Source: Streptococcus ratti FA-1 = DSM 20564 (lineage in GTDB: Bacteria; Bacillota; Bacilli; Lactobacillales; Streptococcaceae). From it: 64,000 bases of DNA. Below the pieces are notes generated by a model. It did no database searches and was not told where the DNA came from. It saw only the letters and a list, made by a program, of their open reading frames with translations. The DNA is taken from positions 62,001 through 126,000 of the forward strand of contig NZ_AJTZ01000002.1 in NCBI RefSeq assembly GCF_000286075.1. Reading direction: 5' to 3'. The first letter of the stretch is position 1. Each line of letters opens with the position of its first letter. Shown here piece after piece: positions 44,969 through 56,515 of this stretch. Both the position numbers and the translations under genes were made by a program.

Positions 44969-46429
44969 ATGTATAAGGATGACAGTTTAACCTTACATAC
45001 AGATTTGTATCAAATCAATATGATGCAGGTCTATTTTGACCGAGGTATTCATAATAAGAAGGCTGTTTTTGAGGTTTTCTTTCGGAAAGAACCTTTTGCT
45101 AATGGCTATGCTGTTTTTGCAGGTTTAGAACGTATGATTTCTTATCTGCAGGGACTGAATTTTTCAGACACAGATATTGCTTACCTAGAAGAACTGGGCT
45201 ATCCAGCAGATTTTATTGCCTATCTTAAAAATTTTAAGTTAGAATTAACTGTAAGATCTGCTCAGGAAGGTGACTTAGTCTTTGCCAATGAACCCATTGT
45301 TCAGATTGAAGGCCCGCTGGCCCAGTGCCAGCTGGTCGAAACGGCTCTTTTAAATATAGTCAATTTTCAGACCTTAATTGCCACAAAAGCGGCCCGTATC
45401 CGCTCAGTTATTGAGGATGAACCGCTTTTAGAATTTGGTACCCGGCGTGCGCAGGAATTGGACGCGGCCGTTTGGGGGACGCGGGCAGCCGTTATCGGCG
45501 GTGCTAATGCTACCAGCAATGTCCGCGCAGGAAAGCTCTTTGGTATTCCTGTTTCCGGTACTCATGCGCATGCTCTTGTTCAGGCTTACGGCAACGATTA
45601 TGATGCCTTTATGGCCTATGCCGGAACGCATAAGGACTGTGTCTTTTTGGTAGATACCTATGATACACTTCGTCTGGGCGTACCTGCTGCTATTCGGGTA
45701 GCTAATGAATTAGGCGATAAGATTAACTTTTTAGGTGTACGAATTGACTCAGGGGACATGGCTTATTTGTCCAAGAAGGTGCGAAAACAGCTGGATGAGG
45801 CTGGATATCCTAACGCTAAAATTTACGCTTCCAATGATCTTGATGAAAATACTATTCTTAACCTCAAGATGCAAAAGGCTAAGATTGATGTTTGGGGTGT
45901 GGGAACTAAGTTAATAACTGCCTATGATCAGCCAGCTTTGGGAGCTGTTTACAAGATTGTCTCCATTGAAGATAACAAGGGAGTCATGCAGGACACCATC
46001 AAACTCTCCAATAACGCTGAAAAGGTGTCAACGCCAGGCAAAAAACAAGTTTGGCGCATCACCAGCCGCGCTAAAGGAAAATCAGAAGGCGATTATATCA
46101 CTTTTACCGATATTGATGTTAATGACTTAGAAGAACTAGATATGTTCCATCCGACCTATACTTACATCAATAAAAAAGTAAAGAATTTTGATGCAGTACC
46201 GCTGCTGGTTGATGTTTTTGACCGCGGCCGTCTCGTTTATGATCAGCCAAGTCTGCAAGAGATTCAAGAGTATGCCCGCAAAGAATTTGATAAATTATGG
46301 GACGAATACAAGCGTGTCCTCAACCCGCAAGATTATCCAGTTGATTTGGCGCGTGATGTTTGGCAAAACAAGATGAACCTTATTGATCGTATCCGCAAAG
46401 AAGCCTGTGAGAAAGGTGAAGTTCAATGA
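44969..46429 (+). CDS. pncB: Nicotinate phosphoribosyltransferase
   Basis: PncB converts nicotinate and PRPP to NaMN in NAD salvage. It is 486 aa. It begins [18 protein letters not shown], has [15 protein letters not shown] (phosphate/base site), GTHAHALVQ and [19 protein letters not shown] (ribose-phosphate loop). An ATG 4 nt earlier is out of frame. It is coupled to nadE by an ATGA overlap. Confidence 0.95.
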   Translation: MYKDDSLTLHTDLYQINMMQVYFDRGIHNKKAVFEVFFRKEPFANGYAVFAGLERMISYLQGLNFSDTDIAYLEELGYPADFIAYLKNFKLELTVRSAQEGDLVFANEPIVQIEGPLAQCQLVETALLNIVNFQTLIATKAARIRSVIEDEPLLEFGTRRAQELDAAVWGTRAAVIGGANATSNVRAGKLFGIPVSGTHAHALVQAYGNDYDAFMAYAGTHKDCVFLVDTYDTLRLGVPAAIRVANELGDKINFLGVRIDSGDMAYLSKKVRKQLDEAGYPNAKIYASNDLDENTILNLKMQKAKIDVWGVGTKLITAYDQPALGAVYKIVSIEDNKGVMQDTIKLSNNAEKVSTPGKKQVWRITSRAKGKSEGDYITFTDIDVNDLEELDMFHPTYTYINKKVKNFDAVPLLVDVFDRGRLVYDQPSLQEIQEYARKEFDKLWDEYKRVLNPQDYPVDLARDVWQNKMNLIDRIRKEACEKGEVQ

Positions 46430-47250
46430 GTTTACAAGAGAAAATAATTGCTCAGTTAGGTGTAAAGCCCACTATTAATGCTAGGGAAGAAATCCGCAAG
46501 TCAGTTGACTTTCTAAAGGATTACCTGAAAAAACACAGGTTTTTGAAAACCTATGTTTTAGGAATTTCCGGCGGTCAGGATTCCAGTTTGGCTGGCCGTC
46601 TGGCTCAGATTGCCATAGAAGAGCTGCGGCAGGAAACTGGCAATCAAGACTACCAGTTTATCGCACTTCGCCTGCCTTACGGCACACAGGCTGACGAAGC
46701 TGATGCCCAGCGGGCACTCAAGTTTATTCAGCCTGATGTCAGTCTTGCTATTAATATCAAACCTGCTGTAGATGGTCAAGTTGCATCTCTGGCAGAAGCA
46801 GGTGTTGACATTTCTGATTTTAATAAAGGAAATATCAAAGCACGTCAGCGTATGATTAGCCAGTATGCTGTTGCTGGTGAAAATAGCGGAGCTGTTATTG
46901 GAACTGACCATGCTGCCGAAAATATTACGGGTTTCTTTACTAAATTTGGCGATGGCGGAGCAGATATTTTGCCGCTTTACCGTCTCAATAAACGTCAAGG
47001 AAAGCAGCTTTTAGCAGAACTAGGAGCAGATAAGGCACTGTATGAAAAAGTTCCGACTGCAGACCTTGAAGAAAATAAACCCGGTATTGCTGATGAGGTT
47101 GCTCTTGGTGTGACCTATAATGATATTGATGACTACCTTGAAGGAAAGCCAGTTTCGCAGCAAGCACAGGAAAAAATTGAAGCTTGGTGGCATAAGGGAG
47201 AACACAAACGCCATCTGCCTATTTCTATTTTTGATGATTTTTGGCGCTAG
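46426..47250 (+). CDS. nadE: NH3-dependent NAD+ synthetase
   Basis: NadE amidates deamido-NAD with ammonia and ATP. It is 274 aa with no glutaminase domain. The PP-loop reads [14 protein letters not shown], and [26 protein letters not shown] forms the NAD binding part. It is the second gene of the pncB-nadE NAD salvage operon. Confidence 0.96.
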   Translation: MSLQEKIIAQLGVKPTINAREEIRKSVDFLKDYLKKHRFLKTYVLGISGGQDSSLAGRLAQIAIEELRQETGNQDYQFIALRLPYGTQADEADAQRALKFIQPDVSLAINIKPAVDGQVASLAEAGVDISDFNKGNIKARQRMISQYAVAGENSGAVIGTDHAAENITGFFTKFGDGGADILPLYRLNKRQGKQLLAELGADKALYEKVPTADLEENKPGIADEVALGVTYNDIDDYLEGKPVSQQAQEKIEAWWHKGEHKRHLPISIFDDFWR

Positions 47251-47389
47251 AGTTTAGAAAAACAGCAATGATAAGAGCGCAGTACAAGAAGTAAGTTTTT
47301 TTAGATGTCACCATTAGCTGCTATGAGACTAAAAGTCAGCATAAAACAGCAGGAGTTTAAGGATAAGATTATAGGAAAGGGAGATTGTT

Positions 47390-48724
47390 TTGTCAGAATT
47401 AACAACAACTTTTACAGATAAATTATTTGAACAGTACGAAGCCAATGCTAAATTTCAGGCAGTTGAAAATGCCGTTACTCACAATGGCCTGCTGAAGTCG
47501 CTGGAAACACGTCAGAGCGAAATTGATAACGACTATGTTTTTTCCGTTGATCTGACCAAGGATGAAGTAGCTAATCAAAAAGCATCCGGCCGCTGCTGGA
47601 TGTTTGCAGCTCTCAATACTTTTCGCCATAAGCTGATTGCCGATTTGAAACTAGAAAATTTTGAACTCTCTCAGGCTCACACCTTCTTTTGGGACAAATA
47701 CGAAAAAGCTAATTGGTTTTTCGAGCAAGTCATTGCTACGGCAGACCAAGAACTCAGCAGCCGCAAGGTGAGATTCTTGCTTGATGTTCCGCAACAAGAT
47801 GGCGGTCAATGGGATATGGTGGTTGCTCTGTTTGAAAAATACGGTGTGGTTCCTAAAGCTGTCTATCCAGAATCAGTTTCATCAAGCAATAGCCGGGAAC
47901 TGAATCAGTATCTCAATAAATTGCTCCGGCAGGACGCTCAAATTTTGCGTGAGTTGATTGCAGGAGGTGCAGACAATGCTGTTGTTCAAAGTAAGAAAGA
48001 AGAACTTTTGCAGGATGTTTTCAATTTTCTTGCTATGAACCTTGGTTTGCCGCCGCGCACCTTTGATTTTGCCTACCGTGACAAGGACAACCACTATCAG
48101 TCTGAAAAAGATATTACACCGCAGGCCTTTTATCAAAAGTATGTCGGTCTCAAACTATCAGATTATGTTTCTATTATCAATGCACCAACAGCAGACAAGC
48201 CTTACGGCCAATCTTATACGGTTGATATGTTAGGAAATGTTGTAGGCAGCCCTGCTGTACGTTATCTCAATCTTGCTATGACACGTTTCAAAGAACTAGC
48301 AATTGCTCAAATGCAGGCTGGTGAAACCGTTTGGTTTGGATCTGATGTTGGTCAAGTTTCAGATCGCCAAAAAGGTATCCTTGCAACAAACACTTATGAT
48401 TTCAGCGCAGCCATGGACATTGAACTGAGCCAAGATAAAGCAGGGCGTCTTGATTACAGTGAGAGTCTCATGACTCATGCTATGGTTTTGACTGGTGTTG
48501 ATTTGGATGAAAATGGCAGGGCTATTAAATGGAAGGTTGAAAATTCATGGGGAGATAAGGTTGGTCAAAAAGGCTACTTTGTTGCCTCAGACGCTTGGAT
48601 GGATGAGTATACTTATCAGATTGTTGTCCGCAAAGATTTTCTTACGGCTGAAGAATTGGCAGCTTATGAAGCTGAACCAGTAGTCCTTGCGCCTTGGGAT
48701 CCAATGGGTGCCTTGGCTAGGTAA
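47390..48724 (+). CDS. pepC: Aminopeptidase C (bleomycin hydrolase family)
   Basis: PepC is a cytoplasmic C1-family cysteine peptidase that releases N-terminal residues from peptides. It is 444 aa. The catalytic Cys is in NQKASGRCWMFAALN, His in LMTHAMVLTGV and Asn in KVENSWGDKVGQKGY. It begins at a TTG behind aaagggag. It has its own transcript. Confidence 0.95.
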   Translation: MSELTTTFTDKLFEQYEANAKFQAVENAVTHNGLLKSLETRQSEIDNDYVFSVDLTKDEVANQKASGRCWMFAALNTFRHKLIADLKLENFELSQAHTFFWDKYEKANWFFEQVIATADQELSSRKVRFLLDVPQQDGGQWDMVVALFEKYGVVPKAVYPESVSSSNSRELNQYLNKLLRQDAQILRELIAGGADNAVVQSKKEELLQDVFNFLAMNLGLPPRTFDFAYRDKDNHYQSEKDITPQAFYQKYVGLKLSDYVSIINAPTADKPYGQSYTVDMLGNVVGSPAVRYLNLAMTRFKELAIAQMQAGETVWFGSDVGQVSDRQKGILATNTYDFSAAMDIELSQDKAGRLDYSESLMTHAMVLTGVDLDENGRAIKWKVENSWGDKVGQKGYFVASDAWMDEYTYQIVVRKDFLTAEELAAYEAEPVVLAPWDPMGALAR

Positions 48725-49031
48725 GAGATCTGAGCTCAATCAGGTCGCTCTTAGCTCTTTTATTAGAGTTAAACAAATCTGTTCTTAGATAAGCCAGTCA
48801 TACTTGGTTATTTTCAATATTTGAAAATATTATTTACACCTCAATTAGCTAGGGATAATTAGCAATGAAATAATTAGTTCATCATTTCATTATTTGAGTT
48901 GGAAGCTTTTGTTTCAATTTTTTCCTGAGGTTAGATTTCCCTACCTAGCAATGAAACTAGAGAAAAATTTTGATTTTAACTGAGTATTAGTTTTAGCGAT
49001 TGTATGGTTATTACCTTAAAAAATAAAGCCC
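48725..49031. other. Gene-free AT-rich region between pepC and the pbp1a terminator
   Basis: No reading frame, RNA gene or strong promoter is apparent. The words TAGCAATGAAA occur twice (48861 and 48946). An 8-bp inverted repeat AATGAAAT...ATTTCATT lies near 48865-48895. The region may hold the pepC 3' end and decayed sequence. Confidence 0.4.
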
Positions 49032-49072
49032 AAAAAAAGATACCTGAAAATTTGCTTTCAGGTATCTTTTTA
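49032..49072. terminator. Bidirectional terminator between pepC and pbp1a
   Basis: AAAAAGATACCTGAAA (49034-49049) pairs perfectly with TTTCAGGTATCTTTTT (49056-49071). It is A-rich on one side and T-rich on the other. The strong hairpin lies just after the pbp1a stop codon on the minus strand. Confidence 0.92.
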
Positions 49073-49089
49073 ATTATCTGGCTGATCTT

Positions 49090-51363
49090 TTATTCAGAAC
49101 CGGTCGTGTTTGCTGCAGCAGTAGTTGCTTCACTGTTTGCAGAAGAAGCTTCACTGCTTTGAGTAGCCTGAGTAGCCGCCTGTTCTTGACTAGTATTTTG
49201 ATCATCATCTTGGTCGTCTGTCTCCTCCCCGTCACTGTCAGCATCATCAGCTGATGATGCTGAGGTTACTGGGGCAGCACCATATCTGCTGTTTGAACCA
49301 GAAGAACCATTTAAGTAAAGATAACCGCCGCTGCGGTAGAGCCCGTCAGGCATCACCCAGTCAGAGCTGCCTGAGCTGGACAGATAAGACATCATCGCCC
49401 GATAAACTTGAGTTGCTATTTTAAGACTGTCTCCGTAAACAGGTCTCAGCCGGTCTTTGTAGCCGGTCCAAACCGCCATCGAATACTGCGTCGTATAGCC
49501 GACAAAGTTTTCATCGGGAGCAATAGTGCCCAGTCCGTATGGATTGATGCCATACTTTTCAGCCATTTCAGTTAGTTCATGATCATCGTAGTTGGATGTT
49601 CCTGTTTTACCAGCTTGGTAAAGGCCGGGAATGGCTGCCTCAGTACCTGTACCGTAAGTCAATACAGTCTTGAGCATGTCTGTCATCATGTAGGCAGTTG
49701 TTTCTTTCATCGCCCGGCTGCCTTTAGCGTCATAGGTTTCTGATGTACCGTCGCTAAATTCTATTTTATTGACATATTGAGGTTGGTAGTAGGTTCCGCC
49801 ATTGGCAAAGGCAGCGAAGGCTGCAGCCATTTTTTCACTGCTGGCTCCGTATTTTTGGTCGGAGCTGCTTGTATTACTTGAGATAGCGTTTGAATAACGC
49901 ATTTCCGGATAATCAATTCCAAGACCGTTTAAGAAGGCCTTAGCAGTGTCTAATCCCGCAGCATCAAGAGCTCTTACAGCTGGAACGTTACGGGATTGCT
50001 GGATAGCGGTTTGGATGGTCATCCAGCCGTTATAGCGGCGATCCCAGTCATAAACCTGAGTGGTTGTTCCTGGATAGTAGTAGACGGAGTCATTGAGCAT
50101 TTGCGCCGTTGTGGTAAAGGCTTCACTCTCCAAGGCTGGACCGTAAGCAGAGATAGGTTTCATGGTTGATCCCCAGTCGCGGTCTGTCAGGACGGCTTGG
50201 TTGGTACCAAAGGAAACTTTTGTGTCCTGATTGCGTCCGCCAAGCTGAGCGATAACTTTACCAGTAGTAACATCCATAACAGTTGAGGCAACTTGGAAAT
50301 CAGCATCCGGATAAGCAACAAATTGATCTGTATTATAAATATTCCAAAGGTACTGCTGAGCTTCAGCGTTGACATTTGTATAGACTTTCATGCCGGCTGA
50401 GAAGATATCCTGACCGGTACGTTTCTTGACTTCAGCAATGACTTGCTTCAGGTAATTATCCATGTATTTTGGATAGCTGGATGTACGCTTGAGTTCCTGC
50501 AGACCATCTGAAATTGGCGTAGCTACTGCCTTATCGTATTCAGACTTAGTGATCTTTTTATGTTTATACATTTGAGACAAAACAGTGTTTCGTCTGCTGG
50601 TCGCTGCTTTTGGCTGAGCATAAGGATCATACTGGGTCGGTGCCTGCGGAATTCCGGCCAAGGTTGCCAGCTGAGCGATAGAGAGCTCTTTAAGATCTTT
50701 TCCATAGTAAGATTTGGCAGCTGTACGCATCCCATAGTTGCCATTTCCCATATAAACCTTGTTGATATAGAAAGTTAAAATTTCTTCTTTGGTATACTTT
50801 CTTTCCATTTGCAGCGACAACCAAACTTCCTGCGATTTACGCTTTAACGTTTGATCTGATGCTTTGGTAGAGAAATACGCCAGTTTGATTAACTGCTGGT
50901 CAAGTGTTGACCCCCCTTGGGTCGATTTACTGACCAAGTTGTTCCAAGCAGCACCTATAATCCGATAGATATCAACCCCGCGGTGTTTGAAAAAGCGATG
51001 GTCTTCAATGGAAGTTATAGCATTGACCAAGTTGATAGGAATATTGTCAGATGAGATGCTCTCGCGCTTTTCAGCTCCCAAATCGGCAATCAGATTGTTG
51101 TTGCTGTCATAAACCAGACTGGAATTGGTTGCCTTAAGCTTAGCCTCAGAAAGTTTTGGCGTACTGCTGACATAGTAGGTAAAGAGGAGGCCTCCGATAA
51201 TGATAGCTAAAATAACGGCGCTTAGAATAATACCAAGTCCATATTTTAAAACTTTTAATCCAAAACGTTTATCGAATTTAACGTCTTTAAAACTGGATTT
51301 ATTAAATTTGAGATTTTTTAACTTGGATTTGTCAAATTTTAATTTATGTTTAATTTTAATCAC
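49090..51363 (-). CDS. pbp1a: Penicillin-binding protein 1A
   Basis: This bifunctional class A PBP is 757 aa. It has a cytoplasmic Lys-rich N-terminus with repeats of the [12 protein letters not shown] type, a membrane helix at about residues 40-70 and the GT51 glycosyltransferase domain ([48 protein letters not shown]). The transpeptidase domain has GSTMKP, QSRN and KTGTS. A disordered Ser/Ala/Thr/Asp/Gln tail of about 70 residues ends the protein. It overlaps recU by 8 nt. Confidence 0.96.
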   Translation of the reverse strand: MIKIKHKLKFDKSKLKNLKFNKSSFKDVKFDKRFGLKVLKYGLGIILSAVILAIIIGGLLFTYYVSSTPKLSEAKLKATNSSLVYDSNNNLIADLGAEKRESISSDNIPINLVNAITSIEDHRFFKHRGVDIYRIIGAAWNNLVSKSTQGGSTLDQQLIKLAYFSTKASDQTLKRKSQEVWLSLQMERKYTKEEILTFYINKVYMGNGNYGMRTAAKSYYGKDLKELSIAQLATLAGIPQAPTQYDPYAQPKAATSRRNTVLSQMYKHKKITKSEYDKAVATPISDGLQELKRTSSYPKYMDNYLKQVIAEVKKRTGQDIFSAGMKVYTNVNAEAQQYLWNIYNTDQFVAYPDADFQVASTVMDVTTGKVIAQLGGRNQDTKVSFGTNQAVLTDRDWGSTMKPISAYGPALESEAFTTTAQMLNDSVYYYPGTTTQVYDWDRRYNGWMTIQTAIQQSRNVPAVRALDAAGLDTAKAFLNGLGIDYPEMRYSNAISSNTSSSDQKYGASSEKMAAAFAAFANGGTYYQPQYVNKIEFSDGTSETYDAKGSRAMKETTAYMMTDMLKTVLTYGTGTEAAIPGLYQAGKTGTSNYDDHELTEMAEKYGINPYGLGTIAPDENFVGYTTQYSMAVWTGYKDRLRPVYGDSLKIATQVYRAMMSYLSSSGSSDWVMPDGLYRSGGYLYLNGSSGSNSRYGAAPVTSASSADDADSDGEETDDQDDDQNTSQEQAATQATQSSEASSANSEATTAAANTTGSE

Positions 51364-51949
51364 CGCCTAAAATATTTTTTTCAAGAACATCTAAATAAGG
51401 AACTTGAGGAAATGCAGACTCATTGACCTGATAACCATTTTTTTTGATATAATCAAGTGGCATAGACTTCCCGCCCTTATCAATTTGATAAAAGCGAATC
51501 AGGTGGGAAGCAGGAAGCAAATAGGTCTCTCTAAGTGTTGAAAAATGCAGTAAGACAAAACAGATACCCTTTTGGTCTAAAACTTGCGACATATGCTTAA
51601 TCTGATGAGCATGAAAATTTTTCATGGGTATCGATGTCTTATGTCTCGTTTCTTTTGCCTCGAAATCTATATAGTATCCCTTATAAACTCCTGAATAATC
51701 TGTTGTTGATGCCTGTCTGAAATAGGCTTCGACAATTTTAGCACGACTCCTTCTAGGATAATCTACCCTTACAATTTGAACAGGTGTCGGTTTCTTATGG
51801 ATAACAGCAATCTGCTGGGACAAATAATAATCATTTGTCGCATTGATAGCTGCTTCAAAGGACATACCACGATTGGCAAAATCAGTTGTTTTAGCCGTTT
51901 GGACAGGCCTGCTTTGTTTACGAATTAAATGATGCGGATAGTTGACCAT
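51356..51949 (-). CDS. recU: Holliday junction resolvase RecU
   Basis: RecU resolves Holliday junctions in Firmicutes recombination. It is 197 aa with the family N-terminus [10 protein letters not shown] and [16 protein letters not shown]. The nuclease core [17 protein letters not shown] follows. The catalytic acidic residues (D, E in DFEAK) are present. It is encoded with pbp1a, as in many Gram-positives, on the minus strand and diverges from the DUF1273 gene. Confidence 0.95.
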   Translation of the reverse strand: MVNYPHHLIRKQSRPVQTAKTTDFANRGMSFEAAINATNDYYLSQQIAVIHKKPTPVQIVRVDYPRRSRAKIVEAYFRQASTTDYSGVYKGYYIDFEAKETRHKTSIPMKNFHAHQIKHMSQVLDQKGICFVLLHFSTLRETYLLPASHLIRFYQIDKGGKSMPLDYIKKNGYQVNESAFPQVPYLDVLEKNILGGD

Positions 51950-52031
51950 GGTTCTCCTAACTCTGCAATAAAGTAAAACATAACATAAAGCATATACTAT
52001 TATACCATAAAATTAAAAAGGACAACAGTTT

Positions 52032-52553
52032 ATGAGTACAATTCTTATCACTGGCTACAAAAGTTTTGAATTAGGAATTTTTAAAGATAAGGATCCTAAA
52101 ATAGCAGTTATTAAAAAAGCTATCAAGCGCGATCTCCTTTGTTTTCTGGATGAAGGGGCAGAATGGTTTGTTTTTCTGGGGAATCTGGGCTTTGAATACT
52201 GGGCACTGGAGGTCGCCTTAGACCTGCAGCAAACATACGATGTTCAATTAGCAACTATTTTTCTCTTTAAGAATCACGGTGAAAATTGGAATGAAAGCAA
52301 TCAGGAAAAGCTGTCGGCATTTAAACAGACAGATTTTGTCAAATATGTTTATGATAGCTATCAAAATCCTAGTCAGCTAAAGAAATACAACCAATTTTTA
52401 CTGAATAATACAGATGGTGCTTATTTATTTTATGATGAGGACAAAGAAACGAGTCTTAAATATTTGTATCAACTGGTGAAGTCCAAGGATGATTATTGGC
52501 TGAAAGGTCTGACTTTTGAAGAATTAAATGATATGGCACAGGATTTAGATTAG
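52032..52553 (+). CDS. DUF1273 / YpsA family protein
   Basis: This 173-aa SLOG-like (Rossmann) protein starts [15 protein letters not shown] and has the conserved [17 protein letters not shown] segment. Homologue YpsA of Bacillus is linked to cell division and oxidative stress, and the neighbours here (GpsB, MapZ, RecU/PBP1a) fit a division role. The nucleotide-like ligand is unknown. Confidence 0.85.
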   Translation: MSTILITGYKSFELGIFKDKDPKIAVIKKAIKRDLLCFLDEGAEWFVFLGNLGFEYWALEVALDLQQTYDVQLATIFLFKNHGENWNESNQEKLSAFKQTDFVKYVYDSYQNPSQLKKYNQFLLNNTDGAYLFYDEDKETSLKYLYQLVKSKDDYWLKGLTFEELNDMAQDLD

Positions 52554-52658
52554 AATTTGTACATAAAAGACTTGATTTTTAAATTAATTTTCTGTATGAT
52601 TATGAATGATAGTGTAGGCTAGTTCTACACATAATGATATGTTTGGAGAGACGAACGA

Positions 52659-52997
52659 ATGGCAAGTATTATGTACACCCCTAAAGATATTTTTGAACAA
52701 GAATTTAAGTCTAGCATGCGAGGCTATGACAAAAAAGAAGTTGATGAATTTCTCGATGATATTATCAAGGATTATGAAACATATATATCAACCATCGAGG
52801 AGCTCCGTCAGGAAAATGCTCGTTTGAAGGAAGAGATGAAGCAGGTTAAAAAACGTCCAGAGCCTGTTCAGCCGTCAGCGGTATCAGCTTCTGCTGTAGG
52901 TTCCAGCCATGCAGCGACAACGGCAACGAATTTTGATATTCTAAAGCGCATCAGCCGGCTGGAAAAGGAAGTTTTCGGTAAGCAAATTACCGAATAA
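52659..52997 (+). CDS. gpsB: Cell division protein GpsB
   Basis: GpsB is a DivIVA-like adaptor that binds class A PBPs at the septum. It is 112 aa. The N-terminal domain [37 protein letters not shown] (residues 4-40) includes the PBP-binding groove. A coiled coil, a Ser/Ala/Thr linker and the C-terminal trimerisation helix ([12 protein letters not shown]) follow. It lies between the DUF1273 gene and rnpB. Confidence 0.95.
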   Translation: MASIMYTPKDIFEQEFKSSMRGYDKKEVDEFLDDIIKDYETYISTIEELRQENARLKEEMKQVKKRPEPVQPSAVSASAVGSSHAATTATNFDILKRISRLEKEVFGKQITE

Positions 52998-53010
52998 AGA
53001 AGGGAAAACT

Positions 53011-53391
53011 GTGCAATTTTTGGATAATCGCGTGATAATATTTTATCATGAGGAAAGTCCATGCTAGCACTGGCTGTGATGCCGGTAGTGTTTGTGCCAG
53101 GCGAACAAATAAGCCTGGGGATGTGTTTTGCACATTACGGCGGATAAAATTGCTAAGTCTTCGGATAGGTGAGAGTCATCCTGAAAGTGCCACAGTGACG
53201 TAGCTTTTATGGAAACATAAAAGGTGGAACGCGGTAAACCCCTCAAGCTAGCAACCCAAACTTTGGTAGGGGCATGGAAGAGCCGGAAACAGAACGGTCT
53301 TTTCTGACTGCATAGCAGTAGACAGATGATTATCGAAGAAGGTGAGACCTAGTCATCTTTGGAACAAAACATGGCTTATAGAAAATTGCAT
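53011..53391 (+). ncRNA. rnpB: RNase P RNA (type B)
   Basis: RNase P RNA processes tRNA 5' ends. The ends pair (GTGCAATTTT with GAAAATTGCA). The conserved P4 strand and J regions are readable: TGAGGAAAGTCCATGCT near 53049 and ACAGAA near 53290. GAGACCTAGT near 53343 lies close to the 3' end. Length and layout fit the Bacillus-type RNA. Ends are approximate. Confidence 0.92.
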
Positions 53392-53399
53392 AATAGGTG

Positions 53400-53423
53400 A
53401 GCTAGCGGTTTGCTAGCTTTTAT
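53400..53423 (+). terminator. Terminator of rnpB
   Basis: AGCTAGC pairs with GCTAGCT around GGTTT, followed by TTTATT. Confidence 0.85.
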
Positions 53424-53442
53424 TGTCATTTAGTGAGGAATT

Positions 53443-54597
53443 ATGAAAAAATCTTTTGATTTAGCAGCGACAGCGGCAGCAGGAATTGAAGCAGTTGTTG
53501 GCAAAGAATTAAGGCAGCTGGGTATTGACTGCCAGGTTGAAAACGGCAGAGTTCTCTTTCAGGGAGATGTCCAAACAATCATCACGGCTAATTTGTGGCT
53601 GCGCTCGGCAGACCGCGTCAAAATTTTGGTTGGAGAATTTCCGGCAAGAACCTTTGAAGAGCTTTTTCAAGGTGTCTATGCTCTTGATTGGGAAAACTAC
53701 CTGCCTTTAGGCTGCCGCTTTCCCGTTGCGAAGGCTAAGTCTGTTAAATCCAAGCTGCACAATGAGCCTAGTGTTCAGAGCATCACGAAAAAGGCGGTTG
53801 TCAAAAAGATGCAAAAATATTTTCACAGGCCTGAAAATATTCCTTTAGCTGAAAATGGTCCTGAATTTAAGATAGAAGTTTCCATTTTAAAAGATAAGGC
53901 TAGAATAATGATTGATACCACAGGTTCCAGCCTTTTTAAACGCGGCTACCGCACGGAAAAAGGCGGTGCTCCCATTAAAGAAAATATGGCTGCAGCTATT
54001 CTTTTGCTAAGCAATTGGTTTCCAGATAAACCTTTTGTTGATCCGACCTGCGGTTCGGGGACTTTCTGCATTGAAGCTGCGATGATTGGTAGGAACATTG
54101 CCCCAGGCCTTAAGCGTAAGTTTGTCTTTGAGGAGTGGCCTTGGGTAGATAAAGCCTTGGTAGCCAAGGTGCGCAAAGAAGCAGATGAGCAGGCTGATTA
54201 CGGGGCAGAACTTGATATTTCAGGATTTGATATTGACGGAAGGATGATTGAAACCGCTCAGAAAAATGTCAGAGAAGCCGGACTTGAAGATGTAGTCAAA
54301 TTGAAACAAATGCGTCTGCAGGACTTTAAAACCGATAAAATCAACGGTGTCCTTGTCTCCAATCCTCCTTATGGGGAGAGATTGCTTGATGACAAAGCAG
54401 TGGACATTTTGTATAATGAAATGGGTAAAACTTTTGCTCCTTTAAAAACGTGGAGTCAATTTATTTTAACCAGTGATGAGAATTTTGAAGAAAAATTCGG
54501 AAGAAAAGCAGATAAAAAACGTAAACTTTACAATGGAACCTTAAAAGTTGATTTGTATCAGTTCTACGGTCAGCGTGTCAAGCGCATGCTAAAATAG
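53443..54597 (+). CDS. THUMP-domain class I RNA methyltransferase (RlmL N-terminal type)
   Basis: This 384-aa protein has a ferredoxin-like and THUMP domain at residues 1-160, then a Rossmann methyltransferase with DPTCGSGTFCIEAA and the N6/N2-methylating NPPYGERL motif. It is like the first half of E. coli RlmL (23S rRNA m2G2445). Streptococci have this separate short form next to mapZ. Its exact rRNA target is inferred. Confidence 0.9.
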   Translation: MKKSFDLAATAAAGIEAVVGKELRQLGIDCQVENGRVLFQGDVQTIITANLWLRSADRVKILVGEFPARTFEELFQGVYALDWENYLPLGCRFPVAKAKSVKSKLHNEPSVQSITKKAVVKKMQKYFHRPENIPLAENGPEFKIEVSILKDKARIMIDTTGSSLFKRGYRTEKGGAPIKENMAAAILLLSNWFPDKPFVDPTCGSGTFCIEAAMIGRNIAPGLKRKFVFEEWPWVDKALVAKVRKEADEQADYGAELDISGFDIDGRMIETAQKNVREAGLEDVVKLKQMRLQDFKTDKINGVLVSNPPYGERLLDDKAVDILYNEMGKTFAPLKTWSQFILTSDENFEEKFGRKADKKRKLYNGTLKVDLYQFYGQRVKRMLK

Positions 54598-54614
54598 AAA
54601 GGCGGAAACATTGC

Positions 54615-56300
54615 GTGTCCAAGGAAGAAAATAAGTCAGTAGAGAACACGGAAAATGCAGAAAAACTTGATTTTCAAGATGCCAAAGACATGACAGTCGA
54701 AGAGGCTGTACGCAAGGATTCTGAAATCAAGGCTGGTGTAAGAGAAGAAGATGGCGTGCTTGATCGCTATATTAAGCAGCACCGCGATGAAGTTGCTTCA
54801 CAAAAATTTGATACTAAGAGTGATGATTTTCAGAGCATTGATACCAGTGCACTGGATAATTTCATCAAGCAGCAGCGTCAGGAATTGGCTGACACCGGTT
54901 TAATTGATCCTATAGAAGAGACTGCTACTGAGCAAGAACCGGAAGCTTCAAAAGCTGCATCCGCACCTGCTGAGGAGACTCAACCTGAGCATGAATTAGA
55001 AGATACCATTGTTGCGCCGGCTGTCAATCCTGATCAGGAAGTCTGGCATAAGGCCGAATTTGATGATGTGCCTCTGACAGATACGCAGGAACAAACAGTT
55101 CCTGCAAAAGCAGAAGAAGAGACTGTTGCACCGGCTGCTTCCACATACAGCAGAAGCAAGGCAGCATCTGATGACTTCTTTGCTGATTTTGATGAAGATG
55201 AAGATGATCATGAAGGAAAGCCGTTTTATAAGCGTAAGCGGGTCATTATTCCTTCTCTTATTATTCTTTGTTTATTGGCAGGCGGTACGGCTTATGGTGT
55301 TTACCAATTGAGCAATCCGTCTCCTAAAACCAGCAAGACAGCAAAGACATCAACATCGGCAAAGAAAAAAACAGATTTTGCCCAAATCTCGGAAACATTT
55401 GAAAAATCTTACTCAGCTTTCTTTGCAGATGCTAAGCGTGTTAAGCTGAAAAACAGCCAGTTTGCGAACATGCCTAAACTGGAAAAAACCTTAAAAAAAC
55501 TTAAGGGCAGCAAGTATTATGATGAAGCTAAGAAAAAATATGACAGCCTGAAACGGGAGTTTTCAGCCATTAATGCGGTCAATGGGAAGTTTAAAACCAA
55601 TGCGATTGTTGATGGTGCAAAAAAAGCGGCGACTGTTAAAGATGACGCTAATTTTGATGATATTGCAGAAAGCACATTAAACACGGGCAATGCCACCTTG
55701 GATGCGCTTTTGAAGTCAGTTATTGCTGACGGCCGTAAACAGCTGGACGCTAAGAAAAAAGCTGGCAATGCGACCTCTTCGTCTAATACGAACAGTAATG
55801 CCGCATCAAATTCGGGCAGCAGCGGACAAAATGCTCAGAACTCGGGCTCTGATTCAGCCAGTTCAGCTGCTGATAACTCCTCTAATTCGGCTGGCAATAA
55901 CGCATCGAGTGCACCGGCACAGACTGCTCCAAGCAATGGTTCATCCAACGCAGCAGCTTCTGCCCCGTCAGGTGCATCTGGTCACGGTATCTCTAATTAT
56001 GATGTATCGAAACTTCAGCGGGATCGCAGCCGTGTTCCTTATGATCAGTCTAAGATTGCAGACAGCAGTAATCCGGCATGGACCTTCAATGCAGGTGTTT
56101 TGGAAAAGATTGTTGCGATTTCGCAAAAACGCGGCTATATCACAGGTAATAACTATATTCTTGAAAAAGTCAATATCATCAATGGCAATGGCTATTACAA
56201 TATGTTTAAGCCGGATGGAACCTATCTTTTTTCTATCAACTGTAAGACAGGTTACTTTGTAGGCAATGCTTCCGGAAATTCGGATAAATTAGATTATTAA
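54615..56300 (+). CDS. mapZ: Mid-cell-anchored protein Z (MapZ/LocZ)
   Basis: MapZ marks the division site and positions FtsZ in streptococci. It is 561 aa with a cytoplasmic acidic N-terminus (about 1-205; the first 45 residues contact FtsZ), a single membrane helix (VIIPSLIILCLLAGGTAYGVY, about 213-233), an extracellular helical domain, a Ser/Asn/Ala-rich linker near 390-450 and a C-terminal peptidoglycan-binding domain. It starts with a GTG after aaaggcgg. It lies right after the methyltransferase gene as in S. pneumoniae. Confidence 0.93.
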   Translation: MSKEENKSVENTENAEKLDFQDAKDMTVEEAVRKDSEIKAGVREEDGVLDRYIKQHRDEVASQKFDTKSDDFQSIDTSALDNFIKQQRQELADTGLIDPIEETATEQEPEASKAASAPAEETQPEHELEDTIVAPAVNPDQEVWHKAEFDDVPLTDTQEQTVPAKAEEETVAPAASTYSRSKAASDDFFADFDEDEDDHEGKPFYKRKRVIIPSLIILCLLAGGTAYGVYQLSNPSPKTSKTAKTSTSAKKKTDFAQISETFEKSYSAFFADAKRVKLKNSQFANMPKLEKTLKKLKGSKYYDEAKKKYDSLKREFSAINAVNGKFKTNAIVDGAKKAATVKDDANFDDIAESTLNTGNATLDALLKSVIADGRKQLDAKKKAGNATSSSNTNSNAASNSGSSGQNAQNSGSDSASSAADNSSNSAGNNASSAPAQTAPSNGSSNAAASAPSGASGHGISNYDVSKLQRDRSRVPYDQSKIADSSNPAWTFNAGVLEKIVAISQKRGYITGNNYILEKVNIINGNGYYNMFKPDGTYLFSINCKTGYFVGNASGNSDKLDY

Positions 56301-56360
56301 AAAAAGCGAGGATCCATTTCACTGCAATCAGCTGCGGCATTTGGTAAACTCGCTTTTTAT
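56301..56360 (+). terminator. Terminator after mapZ
   Basis: AAAAAGCGAG (56301-56310) pairs with CTCGCTTTTT (56349-56358) with a large loop. Confidence 0.75.
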
Positions 56361-56515
56361 ATCGGCAGTTTTTTCGGAATGCTGCCAAGAGAAGAAGCCT
56401 GCTGCCTGAGTTTTCAGCAATAAAAAAGCAAGATCTTAAATCTTACTGTCCCAATAGCTCAGCATATTAGTTTTCAGCAGCGGGTGGAGACAGGCTGATT
56501 GCTTTTTAGCAATTA